From: Chloroflexia bacterium
GTDB lineage: Bacteria; Chloroflexota; Chloroflexia; QHBQ01; JADMIH01
Reading direction: 5' to 3'
DNA: 26,345 bases
NCBI GenBank assembly: GCA_025927935.1
Contig: JAICKM010000014.1
Span: forward strand, 1-26,345
Shown here: one piece after another, positions 7,722 through 15,663 of the stretch
Layout: every line of letters starts with the position of its first letter
Numbering within the stretch: position 1 is the stretch's first letter
The notes under the pieces: model-generated
Databases searched by the model: none
Told to the model about the DNA's origin: nothing
The model's input: only the letters and a program-made list of their open reading frames with translations
Program-made: the position numbers and the translations under genes

Positions 7722-7792
7722 CCGCTCCGCTCTGTCCAGTCTCATCAACAGGCTCACCCGCTCCCCTCTGTCCTGACTCATCAACAGGCTCA
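7722..7792. repeat. Tandem repeat (2 x 35 bp, period 36) in the hydrolase leader
   Basis: Positions 7722-7756 and 7758-7792 match at 32 of 35 positions; both end in CTCATCAACAGGCTCA. The homologous leader at 14451-14487 has one copy, and the extra unit accounts exactly for the difference between ATG-to-block distances (62 versus 26 bases). The duplication therefore happened in this copy. Confidence 0.8.
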
Positions 7793-7877
7793 GCATAGCG
7801 CAGGGATGGGTGGAGCCACACGCAACTAAAGGTGGGTTGGATGGTGGATTCGCTGCGGCGGGGGTGGATGTCTGCGG
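7780..7877 (-). promoter_or_regulatory. Conserved promoter/operator block, copy A
   Basis: This stretch after the LuxR stop is nearly identical to 14476-14572. The most conserved core runs, on the minus strand, from TTTAGTTGCGTGTGG through GCGCTATGCTGAGCCTG. It holds a dyad GTGG-CT-CCAC (7810-7819) and a -10-like TATGCT (7792-7797). That hexamer lines up with the perfect TATAAT of the cyclase promoter inside a longer match (GCTAT-NNN-GAG-N-CTG). No good -35 exists; the dyad covers its place, as expected for an activator-dependent promoter. Regulation by the adjacent LuxR protein is inference. Confidence 0.5.
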
Positions 7878-10800
7878 TTAGAACAGTTGCAGGTCGCGGG
7901 CGAGCGCGATCGCCTGGGTGCGGCTGGTGACCCCCAGCTTGCCAAAGATGCTGTTGGTGTGCGTCTTGACCGTGCTGACCGCGATTACCAGCGCCCGCGC
8001 GACCTCGGCGTTGGACTGCCCGCTGGCGATCAGGCGCAGCACTTCGCGCTCCCGCTCGCTGAGGGGTTCGCGGAGCGCGGCGGGTCCGGGTCCGCGCGCT
8101 TGGACTGGCGGCCCACCCTCACCCTGGCGCACGGCTGCGGACGCGGGCTGCCCAAACGCGGCCAGCAGCAGTTGGATATAGTCGGGCGCGACCGTCCCGG
8201 CAGCGACTTGCCGCAGCAGCGCCTGCATCGCCAGGCCCTCGTCGACAAAGCGGCGCACGTAACCCTCGCGGGCGCCCAGCGCCAGCGCCCGTGAAAGCGT
8301 TGCCAGCGCCGCGGGGCGCGTCCCCTGCGCCGACAGCGCCTGGGCCTGCACGATCAGGATTTCCAGCACACTGTCCTGGCGGTCCTTCGCCTCCGCGTCC
8401 GCCAGCAGCCGGTCGAGCAGGTGCAGGGCCTGCGGCAAGCAATCGCCCGCGTACCCGCCCTGCGCCTGCGCAATGAGGACCCGGGTCAGCAGCAGGTATT
8501 CGGCTTCGCGCGGGAAACGGAGGTCATCATCAGGGTGCAACCCGCTCGTGCGCACCCAGGCGATAGCGGCCGGCAGGTTCCCCGCGGCGAGCGCGAACTG
8601 CGCCTGCAACGCGGTCCCGCGCCTGAGCAAATCGGCGACGAAGCCGCGCCGCCCGGCCTGATCGGTGAAATTCAGCAGCGTCTCCTGGGCCGCAGCGTGC
8701 TCCCTGCGGGCGTGCTGGAGGCGCGCGAGGGCCAGGTAGCCCAGCGCCACGTCCTCCGCGTCCACGGTCAGCCTGCCCGGCAGCAGCGCCATCGCCGCGG
8801 CTAAATAGTCTGCCGCGGCGTCCAGCTCATTCCACTCGCGATGCAGTTCGCCCATGCCGACGTGATAGGCCAGGCCGCCATGCAGCCCGCGCAGCTCGTC
8901 CGGCCCACTGACCATCTCGTCGAGTTGGCGATAGGTGGCCGCTGCCGCGCGCCGCCGGCCTTGCAGGATCTGGAGCCGCGCCAGGTTGGCTACCGCCCCA
9001 ATGGTCCCGATCAGGCTCCCGGTGGCGCGGATCGGTGCAATCGCCGCAACGGCCCGCCGTTCCTCGGCTTGCGTCACGTCGCCGCTCACGCGGAAGGCGC
9101 GGGCCACATGCAACTCGGCCGTCGTGCGGGCAATCACCTCGCTCGCCGGCAGCAACGCCAGCACCCGTTCGCCATAGGTGATACAGCCGGCGAGGTCGCC
9201 GCTGTACAGAGCCATATTCGCCCGGATCGCGGCCACGTTCCCCTGCGCGATCCGGGCCGCCGCGGGCGGGGTGTCCAGCCCGATCGAGCGTTCGGCATCC
9301 TGCAAGCGGGCCTCGGCCGCCGCCGGCTCATTGTTGAACAGCAGCGCCAGGGAGTGGAGGATGAGCAGGAAGGGGCGGGCCAGGAGCAGGGCCTCCGGGA
9401 GCCGGCCCAGCCAGGCCAATGCGGTTTGCACGCCTCCGCCGACGATGATACGCAAGCCGTAGCGCTCGATCAGCTGCGCGGCCCGCGGCGGATCGGGCGC
9501 CGCCAGGGCGTGTTGCACCGCCTCGCCGACCAGCCCCTGCTGCTCGTACCACGCGCTGGCGCGGCCGTGCAGACCAGCCACGGTCGTGGGAGTCGCCCGG
9601 CGCGTCAGCTGCTGGCGCAGTACCTCGGCAAACAGATGATGGTAGCGATACCAGACGCGATCCTCGTCCAACGGCACGACAAACAGGTTCGCGCGCTCCA
9701 GCTCTTCAAGCATGTCCTGGCTGGACGTGCCGGCGGCGCCCGGCGGCGTAGGGTCCGGCGCTGAGCCATCGTCCGCATCAGGCTGGGCCAGCAGGGTATC
9801 ACAGAGCGGGCCGCACATGCGAACCAGGACGGCGGTATGCAACAGGAAAGTCTGGAGCGGGGCCGGCTGGCGCGCGAACACCTCGGCGGCCAGGTAGTCC
9901 ACGATATAGCGATTGCTGCCGCTAAAGGTGCGAATAAAGCCGGCGCGGTCGCGGTGGTCGCGCATCGCCAGCGCGGCCAGTTGTAGCCCGGCGATCCAGC
10001 CTTCGGTGCGCGCCTCCAGCGCGGCCAGGTCCTCGCCGCTCAGCGCCAGCCCCATGATCTCGTTGAGAAAGGCGGCGGCTTCGCCGGCGGTGAAGCGCAA
10101 GTCGGCGGCGTGCATCTCGGTCACGGTCCCGTTAGCGCGCATGCGCGCCAGCGGCAGCGCCGGGTCCGCGCGCGTCAGGATGACCAGGTGCAGTGCGGGC
10201 GGCAGATACTCGAGCAGTAGGGCCAGGGCCGCGTGTATAGCAACCGCGGTGATCACATGATAGTCGTCGAGCACCAACGTCAACTCGTGCCCCGCTGCCA
10301 CGGCGGCCGCGCCCACGGCATTCAGCACGCTGATGAGGATACCGTCGAGCGGCGGCGGTTGCGGCGCCTGGAGCGCGGCCAGCGCCGCCGTGCCGGCCCC
10401 CGGCGCGAGCGTGTCCAGGGCGGCGATGACATAGCTCCAGAAGCGCAGCGGGTCATTATCTGCCGCGTCGAGCGACACCCAGGCCAGGGGCGCGGCGCTA
10501 CCTGCCGCTGTGGCCCGCCAGGCGCTCAGCAGGGTCGTCTTGCCGAAGCCGGCCGGGGCGGCGACCAGGGTCAGTTTATCCCGCAGGCCGCTCTCCACCC
10601 GCGCGAACAGGCGCGGGCGGGCCACCAGCGCGGCGCGGGCCGGCGGGACAAAGAGCTTGGTCGCCAGCAGCGGCGCGGGCGGGGTCGGCGCCGCGATTAT
10701 AGGGGGGCCGGGAGGAGGGGAAGGCGCGAGGGCCGTAGCCAGCGCGGTCGCCGCGTGGTTAAGCCGATCCAGCGTGAGTTGCTCCGGCTTGCCGAGATAG

Positions 10801-11027
10801 AACCGCTGCGTGGTGCCATGGGCGGTGCGATACGCCTTCCAGTACCAGCCGCCGCGGGCGCGCGCCTCCTTGTGGGCGGTAAACCGCCCGGCGGGGCTGC
10901 TAAACGCGAAGCTCGTGGCGCTCTCCAGCCAGGTGAACCATGCGGGTGTGCCCACCGTGATCGGGCTAGCGCCGTCCGCGGCTGGAACCAGTGTGGACCC
11001 CTCCACCCGGGGGGTTGTGCGCGCCAT
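7878..11027 (-). CDS. LuxR-family MalT-like ATP-dependent transcriptional regulator
   Basis: A 1049-aa protein. Residues about 26-95 form a small domain ([15 protein letters not shown] ... [26 protein letters not shown]) that precedes many Chloroflexota LuxR/MalT ATPases and has no function I know. The ATPase follows: Walker [10 protein letters not shown] (157-165) and Walker B TLVLDDYH (250-257), then winged-helix and TPR-like regions typical of MalT. Residues 987-1049 are the LuxR helix-turn-helix ([15 protein letters not shown] ... [16 protein letters not shown]). I chose the ATG at 11027 (GGAAGGG about seven bases upstream); another at 11033 is in frame two codons earlier, and the frame runs open to 11285 through the remains of the next gene. 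A strong promoter lies upstream. The protein should bind ATP and an unknown inducer and activate nearby genes, probably the hydrolase. Confidence 0.92.
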   Translation of the reverse strand: MARTTPRVEGSTLVPAADGASPITVGTPAWFTWLESATSFAFSSPAGRFTAHKEARARGGWYWKAYRTAHGTTQRFYLGKPEQLTLDRLNHAATALATALAPSPPPGPPIIAAPTPPAPLLATKLFVPPARAALVARPRLFARVESGLRDKLTLVAAPAGFGKTTLLSAWRATAAGSAAPLAWVSLDAADNDPLRFWSYVIAALDTLAPGAGTAALAALQAPQPPPLDGILISVLNAVGAAAVAAGHELTLVLDDYHVITAVAIHAALALLLEYLPPALHLVILTRADPALPLARMRANGTVTEMHAADLRFTAGEAAAFLNEIMGLALSGEDLAALEARTEGWIAGLQLAALAMRDHRDRAGFIRTFSGSNRYIVDYLAAEVFARQPAPLQTFLLHTAVLVRMCGPLCDTLLAQPDADDGSAPDPTPPGAAGTSSQDMLEELERANLFVVPLDEDRVWYRYHHLFAEVLRQQLTRRATPTTVAGLHGRASAWYEQQGLVGEAVQHALAAPDPPRAAQLIERYGLRIIVGGGVQTALAWLGRLPEALLLARPFLLILHSLALLFNNEPAAAEARLQDAERSIGLDTPPAAARIAQGNVAAIRANMALYSGDLAGCITYGERVLALLPASEVIARTTAELHVARAFRVSGDVTQAEERRAVAAIAPIRATGSLIGTIGAVANLARLQILQGRRRAAAATYRQLDEMVSGPDELRGLHGGLAYHVGMGELHREWNELDAAADYLAAAMALLPGRLTVDAEDVALGYLALARLQHARREHAAAQETLLNFTDQAGRRGFVADLLRRGTALQAQFALAAGNLPAAIAWVRTSGLHPDDDLRFPREAEYLLLTRVLIAQAQGGYAGDCLPQALHLLDRLLADAEAKDRQDSVLEILIVQAQALSAQGTRPAALATLSRALALGAREGYVRRFVDEGLAMQALLRQVAAGTVAPDYIQLLLAAFGQPASAAVRQGEGGPPVQARGPGPAALREPLSEREREVLRLIASGQSNAEVARALVIAVSTVKTHTNSIFGKLGVTSRTQAIALARDLQLF

Positions 11028-11087
11028 GACCATACCCTTCCACGCCTGCTGGTGTTGGTCACTGATTGTTGGGGATGTTGTGGCACT

Positions 11088-11116
11088 ATTATACCGTGGG
11101 TGAGGGACCGAGGCAA
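11088..11116 (-). promoter_or_regulatory. Promoter of the LuxR/MalT regulator
   Basis: On the minus strand TTGCCT (plus 11111-11116, 4/6 to -35 consensus) is followed by exactly 17 bp and a perfect TATAAT (plus 11088-11093). The predicted start near 11081 gives a leader of about 54 nt before the ATG at 11027. The element resembles the SARP regulator promoter (TTGCCC, 17 bp, TAGAAT), suggesting the same housekeeping sigma factor preference. Confidence 0.7.
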
Positions 11117-11151
11117 GCAGCCTGCAAGCGATCAGATGGGCTAGAGGACCG

Positions 11152-11579
11152 TCACAGCATCCCGCGGAGGATGGCGAGGGCAAGAAGCAGCGCCGCAACC
11201 AGGTCGACGGCGCAGAAGAAGGGCGGCCACCAGCGGGTACCGGCGACATACTGGCGGCGGTGCTGCCACAGGTCCTTGCACCCATGGCCTACCAGGCCGG
11301 CCCGCTGATGCCCAACGTGGCGACCAGCACGAAGATCGCGGCGATAGCACTCTCGACGGCGATAACGATGGGCCGGCCGTCCGCGACGGCGAAGCCGATG
11401 TAGACCGACGCAATCAGGATCAGTGAGAGCGCATAGACCGTTGCCGGGTCCAGCCGGCGGATGACAAGTGGCGAGGCCGCCTGGATTACACCAAATACGA
11501 CTCCCCATATAACGGCGGCCCGCAGCGGTTGCCGCCCTGTAGGCGGGTCATCAACCGCTGTTGGGCTAGCTGCGCGCAC
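11152..11579 (-). pseudogene. Small multi-span membrane protein, frameshifted
   Basis: The first frame (GTG at 11579 to stop at 11289) gives 96 residues with hydrophobic segments AAVIWGVVFGVIQAA, VYALSLILIASVYIGFAVA and VIAVESAIAAIFVLVATLG. A different frame then continues the same type of protein to 11152: [14 protein letters not shown], a WWPPF motif and a last hydrophobic segment ([16 protein letters not shown]). Together they would make about 140 residues with four membrane spans, the pattern of a conserved bacterial integral membrane family I recognise but cannot name. The break is near 11290-11305, where the first frame stops right after SGPAW. The GTG start overlaps the monooxygenase 3' end by 14 bp, indicating translational coupling. 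A sequencing error is the alternative to true decay. Confidence 0.7.
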
Positions 11580-12708
11580 GGCTGCTCTCGGTCGCTGCGG
11601 TTCCGCGCCGCTGGGCGGACGGTGGGAACGACGCTATGCTTTGCGGTTGCTCCTGCCCGCTTAAGTCCGTCACGATGCGCTCCGTAAGCCACGCCGCATC
11701 GGCCCCGACCCCGGTGATCAGCGCCGAGCCGCGGGACCGTTGCCAGGGGCGCCCGATGAAGTAGAAGTTGGGCGCGGGGGCGACTCCCCGCTGCTGCACG
11801 AAGTTGCCTCGCGCGTCCTTGACCGCGGGCACCGCCACCCAGGCACTGTTGTCGCGATAGCCGGTGGCCCAGATGACCGCGCCCACCTCGGCCACGGCCC
11901 CATTGGCAAACGTGACGGAGTGGCCCTGGGCCGTGACGACCTTCGGCAGCACCCGCACGCCCTGCGCCTGCAAGTCTTTCAGGGTGTTACCTTTGCCGGG
12001 AAACGCATCGGCTTGCTGAAGATAGCGCCCCAAGCGGGTTTCACCCGAGAGACGCACCATGCCGAGTTTATCCAGCCACCACCAGGTACTTTTGCCGAGG
12101 ATGCGCGCGGGCAGCAGCCGCCGCGCATGGCCGGTGGCGAGGATGACCGTGTGGCTGCCCTGTAAATCGTGTGCAATGTCGCGCCCGGCGGCTCCATCCC
12201 CCACAACCAGCACAGCGCCCGCTGGAATTTGCGCGGCATTCTTGTAGTTCTCCCCCGTGAACTGCGATACCTCGGCAGATAACTGGGCGGCGATGGGCGG
12301 GACCGCCGGCAGCTGAAACGCTCCGGTTGCCAGCACGACGGCACGCGCCTCGATGCGGGCGCCATCCTGAGTGGTCGCGCGGTAGCCACCATCCTGGCGT
12401 TCCAGCGCTTGAATGCTCAGCCCCGTCATGACCGGCAAGTTGAAGTGGCGGGCATAGGTTGCCAGGTAATCCGCCACCTCATCCTTGCCTGGATAGCCGT
12501 CCGGGGCGCCAGCGAGCGCCAGACCGGGCAGCGCACTATAACTGCGCGGGGTAAACAGCACCAGCGAGTCGTACCGCCGGCGCCAGCTCACGCCGACGTG
12601 TTCATCACGTTCCACGATTTGAAAGCGCAGGGCGGTTTGTTGCAGGTGATAGCCGAGCGCGAGTCCCGCCTGTCCCGCGCCGATGATGAGCACATCCAGT
12701 GTTTTCAT
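11566..12708 (-). CDS. Flavin-containing monooxygenase-like FAD/NAD(P) oxidoreductase
   Basis: A 380-aa flavoprotein. The FAD dinucleotide motif is GAGQAG (residues 10-15) after LDVLIIG, and the NADPH-binding motif is GDGAAG (170-175) after AVLVVG. The ATGA (127-130) and ATGYRD (281-286) stretches match the linking motifs of class B flavin monooxygenases of the FMO/YUCCA type. SWRRRYDSL (41-49) is also characteristic. It would use NADPH and O2 to oxygenate a soft nucleophile or ketone; the substrate is unknown. The start has AAGGAG 11 bases upstream. It follows the DJ-1/PfpI gene by 90 bp, and its 3' end overlaps the GTG start of the membrane-protein gene by 14 bp. Confidence 0.9.
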   Translation of the reverse strand: MKTLDVLIIGAGQAGLALGYHLQQTALRFQIVERDEHVGVSWRRRYDSLVLFTPRSYSALPGLALAGAPDGYPGKDEVADYLATYARHFNLPVMTGLSIQALERQDGGYRATTQDGARIEARAVVLATGAFQLPAVPPIAAQLSAEVSQFTGENYKNAAQIPAGAVLVVGDGAAGRDIAHDLQGSHTVILATGHARRLLPARILGKSTWWWLDKLGMVRLSGETRLGRYLQQADAFPGKGNTLKDLQAQGVRVLPKVVTAQGHSVTFANGAVAEVGAVIWATGYRDNSAWVAVPAVKDARGNFVQQRGVAPAPNFYFIGRPWQRSRGSALITGVGADAAWLTERIVTDLSGQEQPQSIASFPPSAQRRGTAATESSRARS

Positions 12709-12727
12709 GGTGTTTTCGTCTCCTTAT

Positions 12728-12752
12728 GGCGATCATACGGCGATCATATAAT
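12728..12752 (-). promoter_or_regulatory. 11-bp direct repeat upstream of the monooxygenase, with duplicated -10-like boxes
   Basis: GGCGATCATA occurs at 12728-12737 and 12739-12748, a perfect 10-bp match with an 11-bp period. On the minus strand each copy contains TATGAT, 5/6 to the -10 consensus, placed 24 and 35 bases before the monooxygenase ATG. A perfect TATAAT also occurs on the plus strand (12747-12752) but has no gene to serve. No convincing -35 is visible. It may be an internal promoter or a regulator site. Confidence 0.4.
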
Positions 12753-12798
12753 GGGCGCGTTCATGCGCAGCGCGTGTTTGCAGAATGCACCGGCAAGC

Positions 12799-14202
12799 TC
12801 ACGCCTGCGTCGGAACAGATACCCCGCCAACTCCAGTTTCGGGCCGCCGGCGCCGTCGCCTGCTGAGGTACAAAGTGCCGGCAAGACCAGCCGCCCCCAG
12901 CAGCAGCGGGCCTATCGTCATCCATAGGGGCCAGCCTGAACCTGCGGTCTGTACTGTGCCTGGCCGGTATTCCAGGCGCTTCGCGGCTAACACCGCCGTC
13001 GGAATATTTTCTTGCCGCGCTAAATCCTGCAAGGGCGCGTCAAAGGTAAAGCTGTCGGGGCTGTCGGCGTGCAGATAGAAAACCGGCGCGGCGCTGCTGT
13101 TCCGCTCCCAGGCGCGGATACTGGCCGCGGCAAGTTGCCGCGCCGCGCTGCCCGGCACGATCAAGCGCTCGGTCGCCGGAACATCCGTGAAGCCCCACCG
13201 GGGCACCAGTTGCAAACCGTGCCGGGTGGTAATCAACTGCCGGGTTTGCGCCACGCTCAGCAGTTTGGTGCTATAAGAAGCCGCATAGGTGTCGTAGGTG
13301 GCGGCCAGTTCCAGTTCGCCCACGCCGTCATACAACAGGACGCCCGCCGCCGCGTGAGTGGGGTGAAAAACGATGTTCATTAGCCCCACTATCGTCAGGC
13401 CGGCATCGGCGGATTCCTGCGGTACCTGCGGGTGATCCACGAACGCATAGCTGGGATAATGCATTTGCCGCGCGATGGCCCGCGCCACGCCGTCCCCGTT
13501 ATGCTGCGCGATGTAGTGCAGCACGGCGTCAATGCCGGAGGTGATCCCGGCGGACGTCATGTAGCTGCCCCCGTCCACATAGCGCACCCCGCGCACCCAG
13601 TTCACGGCCGGGTATGCTTGTTCGATCCGGTCGATGTCGCCCCAGTGTGTGGTGGCCGTATGACCGTCGAGTAACCCGGTCGCCGCAAAAGCTTCGGCCC
13701 CTACACAGATGGAGAAAAGGAACGATCCCCGCGCTGCTTGCTGCTTGATCCAGCTCAGCACGGGTTGATTTTGCGGGCGGGTCACGTCAGGAAAGGCCGG
13801 CATCACCACAACCGCGGGTGCCTGGCCCAGCAGCGTAGCGAGTTCGGCATAGGAGAAATCCGGCATGACCTCTAAGCCGCCGGCCAGCGAGGTCATCCGG
13901 CGTTCCGGCGCCACGGCGTAAACATTATAGGCCCCGGCGGCGGAGAATAGCTCATAGGGAATGAGAAAATCCGTGCTTTCGGTCCGATCAGCGCCCAGGA
14001 CAATGGCGACCGTTGGTTTGTCCGGGTCGAAGGTTTTGGTGCCCAGCGCGGCAGCCCCACGCGCTGGAATGTCCAGGGCGGCCGGTTTGGGGCTGGTGAG
14101 TTGCAGCGTCGAATACAAGCCGATGGCCGCGAGCGCCACCACCGGCAGCGTGAACGCCAACGTGTAGATGCCAATGCGGATGACAATGCCGAAGACCTTC
14201 AT
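12799..14202 (-). CDS. Membrane-bound two-domain DJ-1/PfpI (class I glutamine amidotransferase-like) protein
   Basis: A 467-aa protein. A signal anchor lies at residues about 5-30 (FGIVIRIGIYTLAFTLPVVALAAIGLY). A first DJ-1/PfpI domain (about 64-240) has the nucleophile elbow SICVGAEAFAATGLLDGHTATTHW with C166, and H186 after it, as in the sensor half of GATase-like AraC regulators. A second, degenerate repeat of the fold (about 285-415; VLLYDGVGELELA) lacks a matching cysteine. A second membrane span (about 424-446) is followed by six arginines. There is no AraC helix-turn-helix, so this is not a DNA-binding regulator. The start has AAGGAG ten bases upstream, and its ATG overlaps the stop of the 83-aa gene as ATGA, indicating coupled translation. 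Role unknown. Confidence 0.85.
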   Translation of the reverse strand: MKVFGIVIRIGIYTLAFTLPVVALAAIGLYSTLQLTSPKPAALDIPARGAAALGTKTFDPDKPTVAIVLGADRTESTDFLIPYELFSAAGAYNVYAVAPERRMTSLAGGLEVMPDFSYAELATLLGQAPAVVVMPAFPDVTRPQNQPVLSWIKQQAARGSFLFSICVGAEAFAATGLLDGHTATTHWGDIDRIEQAYPAVNWVRGVRYVDGGSYMTSAGITSGIDAVLHYIAQHNGDGVARAIARQMHYPSYAFVDHPQVPQESADAGLTIVGLMNIVFHPTHAAAGVLLYDGVGELELAATYDTYAASYSTKLLSVAQTRQLITTRHGLQLVPRWGFTDVPATERLIVPGSAARQLAAASIRAWERNSSAAPVFYLHADSPDSFTFDAPLQDLARQENIPTAVLAAKRLEYRPGTVQTAGSGWPLWMTIGPLLLGAAGLAGTLYLSRRRRRRPETGVGGVSVPTQA

Positions 14203-14450
14203 GGGGTGGTTGCTCCTTGTAGTGTGGTTGATGGTGTCATTTCGTCGGTTGGGGCCGGCGCGACGGCGACCAGGGTCAGCCCCAGGTCACGGACCCTGGC
14301 GATCAGGCCATGGAGGGCAGTCTGATCGCGGACCGCGCCCGCCAGTGTCGTTGCACCATCGGCGGCGTGGGTGATCGCCAAGCCGTCAAAATGGGCCGAC
14401 CAGCTATCCTCGAGATATTCCTTGACCGTGATCTGGTAGTTTAGAGTCAT
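14199..14450 (-). CDS. Conserved hypothetical 83-aa protein, first gene of the DJ-1/monooxygenase string
   Basis: This small cytoplasmic protein begins MTLNYQITVKEYLEDSW, followed by FDGLAITHAADG and GAVRDQTALHGLIARVRDLGLTL, a pattern I recognise from small conserved actinobacterial and Chloroflexota proteins with no assigned function. No membrane segment or catalytic motif is visible. The start at 14450 is supported by GGAG six bases upstream and by the match of its leader with two other loci; the frame is open to 14594 but upstream DNA is the duplicated promoter block. The stop overlaps the next start by four bases (ATGA). Confidence 0.8.
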   Translation of the reverse strand: MTLNYQITVKEYLEDSWSAHFDGLAITHAADGATTLAGAVRDQTALHGLIARVRDLGLTLVAVAPAPTDEMTPSTTLQGATTP

Positions 14451-14475
14451 CGTCCGCTCCGCTGCCTCCTGTAAT

Positions 14476-14572
14476 ATCAACAGGCTCAGCATAGCGCAGG
14501 GCAGGGTGGAGCCACACGCAACTAAAGATGGGTTGCTGGGTGGATTCGAGGCGGCGAGGGCCGACAGTTGGG
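14476..14572 (-). promoter_or_regulatory. Conserved promoter/operator block, copy B
   Basis: This is the counterpart of 7780-7877 at a constant offset of 6696 bases (one single-base indel near the LuxR remnant). It keeps the GTGG-CT-CCAC dyad (14506-14515) and the TATGCT -10-like box (14488-14493). It would drive the 83-aa protein, DJ-1/PfpI, monooxygenase and membrane-protein genes. The TSS would be near 14481, about 30 nt before the ATG at 14450. Confidence 0.5.
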
Positions 14573-14674
14573 TTAGGGCAGCTCCGGGACGCAAGCGAAC
14601 GCTAGCACCTGGGTGCGGTCGGTAACTCCCAGCTTGCCGAAGATGCTGTTGGTGTGGATCTTGACCGTGCTGAC
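14573..14674 (-). pseudogene. Remnant of the 3' end of a second LuxR/MalT gene
   Basis: The minus strand reads [16 protein letters not shown] and on to a stop at 14573. This is 33 codons plus stop, exactly the length of the homologous end of the intact LuxR gene (7878-7979), with 23 of 33 residues identical. Homology stops abruptly at 14674, where the coding sequence should continue. Only the last half of the helix-turn-helix survives, so it is a gene fragment left by deletion or by the adjacent mobile element. Confidence 0.85.
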
Positions 14675-14714
14675 AGCTTCACAACTCGCATGGCACTAGC
14701 CGGTTCTCGGCAGC

Positions 14715-15458
14715 TTGCGTAGGTACTTATGGGTGGGGGTTATCCCGTTTCAGCGGACACGCAAAGAGCTCGATAGTAAGGCGGCTCAAACGCTGCGGGA
14801 CTCCGGTAGCCCAACGCTGAATGAAGCCGCCGGCGATTGTACGGTCGCGCTTACCGATAGGGAGATCGCGTGCCTGGCCAGCGCTCGGAGCTTACGTGCT
14901 GTCCGCCAGTATACGGCCAAGCGGGTGAGTGAACTGCAAGCGGCCCAGGCGAAGGAAAACCAAGCATAGCCGGGGTTGGCAGTGGATACAACGCCGGAAA
15001 AACCGCTTCCTGGCGCAGCAGCGTCGGCGGGTGTGCGACATTGAAAGGTCAGCCGAGCGGCGGTGCAGTGGGCGGTGGAACGGCAGGCGGGGACCCTCGT
15101 GATCAGCGATATACACGACGTGGCCGACGGCAAACGGTTGCCCGCTACACAACAGCAGAAAATCAGCACCTGGGCGCCTGGGCGAATGCGCGGCTATCTC
15201 ACATACAAAGCCGAAGGGGCGGGGATCACCGTGCCGCCGGTCGTTAAGGACGTGTTTACCTCCCAGACCTGCCCGCAAGGTGGGCACTGGCACAAACCCA
15301 AAGGGCGCACCTATAACTGCGCGGCCTGCGGGTTCGGGAGCCACCGCGACATCGTGGGCGCGGCGAATATGCTCGCCCGCTATCAAACGCGAGGTGGGGC
15401 ACATCCGGCCTCCGCTAACGGTCATGTATCGTCACCCGTGTCTCACCGGGAAGCGTAG
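14715..15458 (+). pseudogene. tnpB: TnpB RNA-guided nuclease, truncated and frameshifted
   Basis: Three frame segments together give the C-terminal ~60% of TnpB. From about 14827 the frame reads RSLRAVRQYTAKRVSELQ and then stops at 14969. A second frame from about 14962 reads SRGWQWIQRRKNRFLAQQR and on to CDIE near 15045. The first frame then resumes with KVSRAAVQWAVERQAGTL and continues to 15458. The zinc ribbon has TSQTCPQG ... YNCAACGF, so the second cysteine of the first CxxC is lost. The last RuvC motif HRDIVGAANM is kept. The usual Glu-containing RuvC-II strand reads GTLVISDIHDVADG, the GD/SD variant seen in many relatives. Truncation, two frameshifts and the lost zinc ligand make it inactive. 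Confidence 0.88.
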
Positions 15459-15550
15459 GCATCGCGACACGATGCTGGTGGCTGATCGCGGGGCCGGTGC
15501 GCAAGCACCGGGGCAACCGTCAGAAGCCGCCTCCGGCATTTCCTCTACAA
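15459..15550 (+). ncRNA. Possible omega-RNA / right-end remnant of the tnpB element
   Basis: Directly after the tnpB stop two hairpins occur: GCATCG/CGATGC with a 5-nt loop (15459-15475) and CCGGTGC-GCAA-GCACCGG, a 7-bp stem closed by a GNRA tetraloop (15494-15511). A GTCAGAAGCC stretch (15519-15528), of the kind seen near TnpB element right ends, follows. TnpB guide RNAs overlap this position in related elements. Boundaries and function are inferred; the terminal hairpin seems degraded. Confidence 0.35.
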
Positions 15551-15663
15551 CGGTCAGGTGGGCATCCTCCCGTGAGCCACCACTTGGCGCTACCTGCCCA
15601 GTTCCAGCCCGCTGCTCGATCTGCACTGAGCCTTGCTTCACCGTCGCCATCGAAATCGGACGC

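Larger units (their letters stand above)
14675..15560 (+). mobile_element. Decayed tnpB-only (IS605/IS1341-type) insertion sequence
   Basis: The interval between the LuxR breakpoint and the sequence downstream of tnpB holds a broken tnpB and a hairpin-rich tail typical of the right end of these elements. No tnpA is present. The exact left and right ends are not recognised, and the first ~150 bases do not resemble a TnpB N terminus, so an internal or 5' deletion is likely. Confidence 0.55.

Noticed and set aside
8841..9764. A 307-codon plus-strand frame opposite the LuxR gene
   Set aside because: It is rich in Arg, Gln and Pro without any motif and antisense to the TPR region of the regulator.
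12747..12752. Perfect plus-strand TATAAT in the DJ-1/monooxygenase gap
   Set aside because: No plus-strand gene lies downstream and there is no -35; it arises from the overlapping direct repeat.
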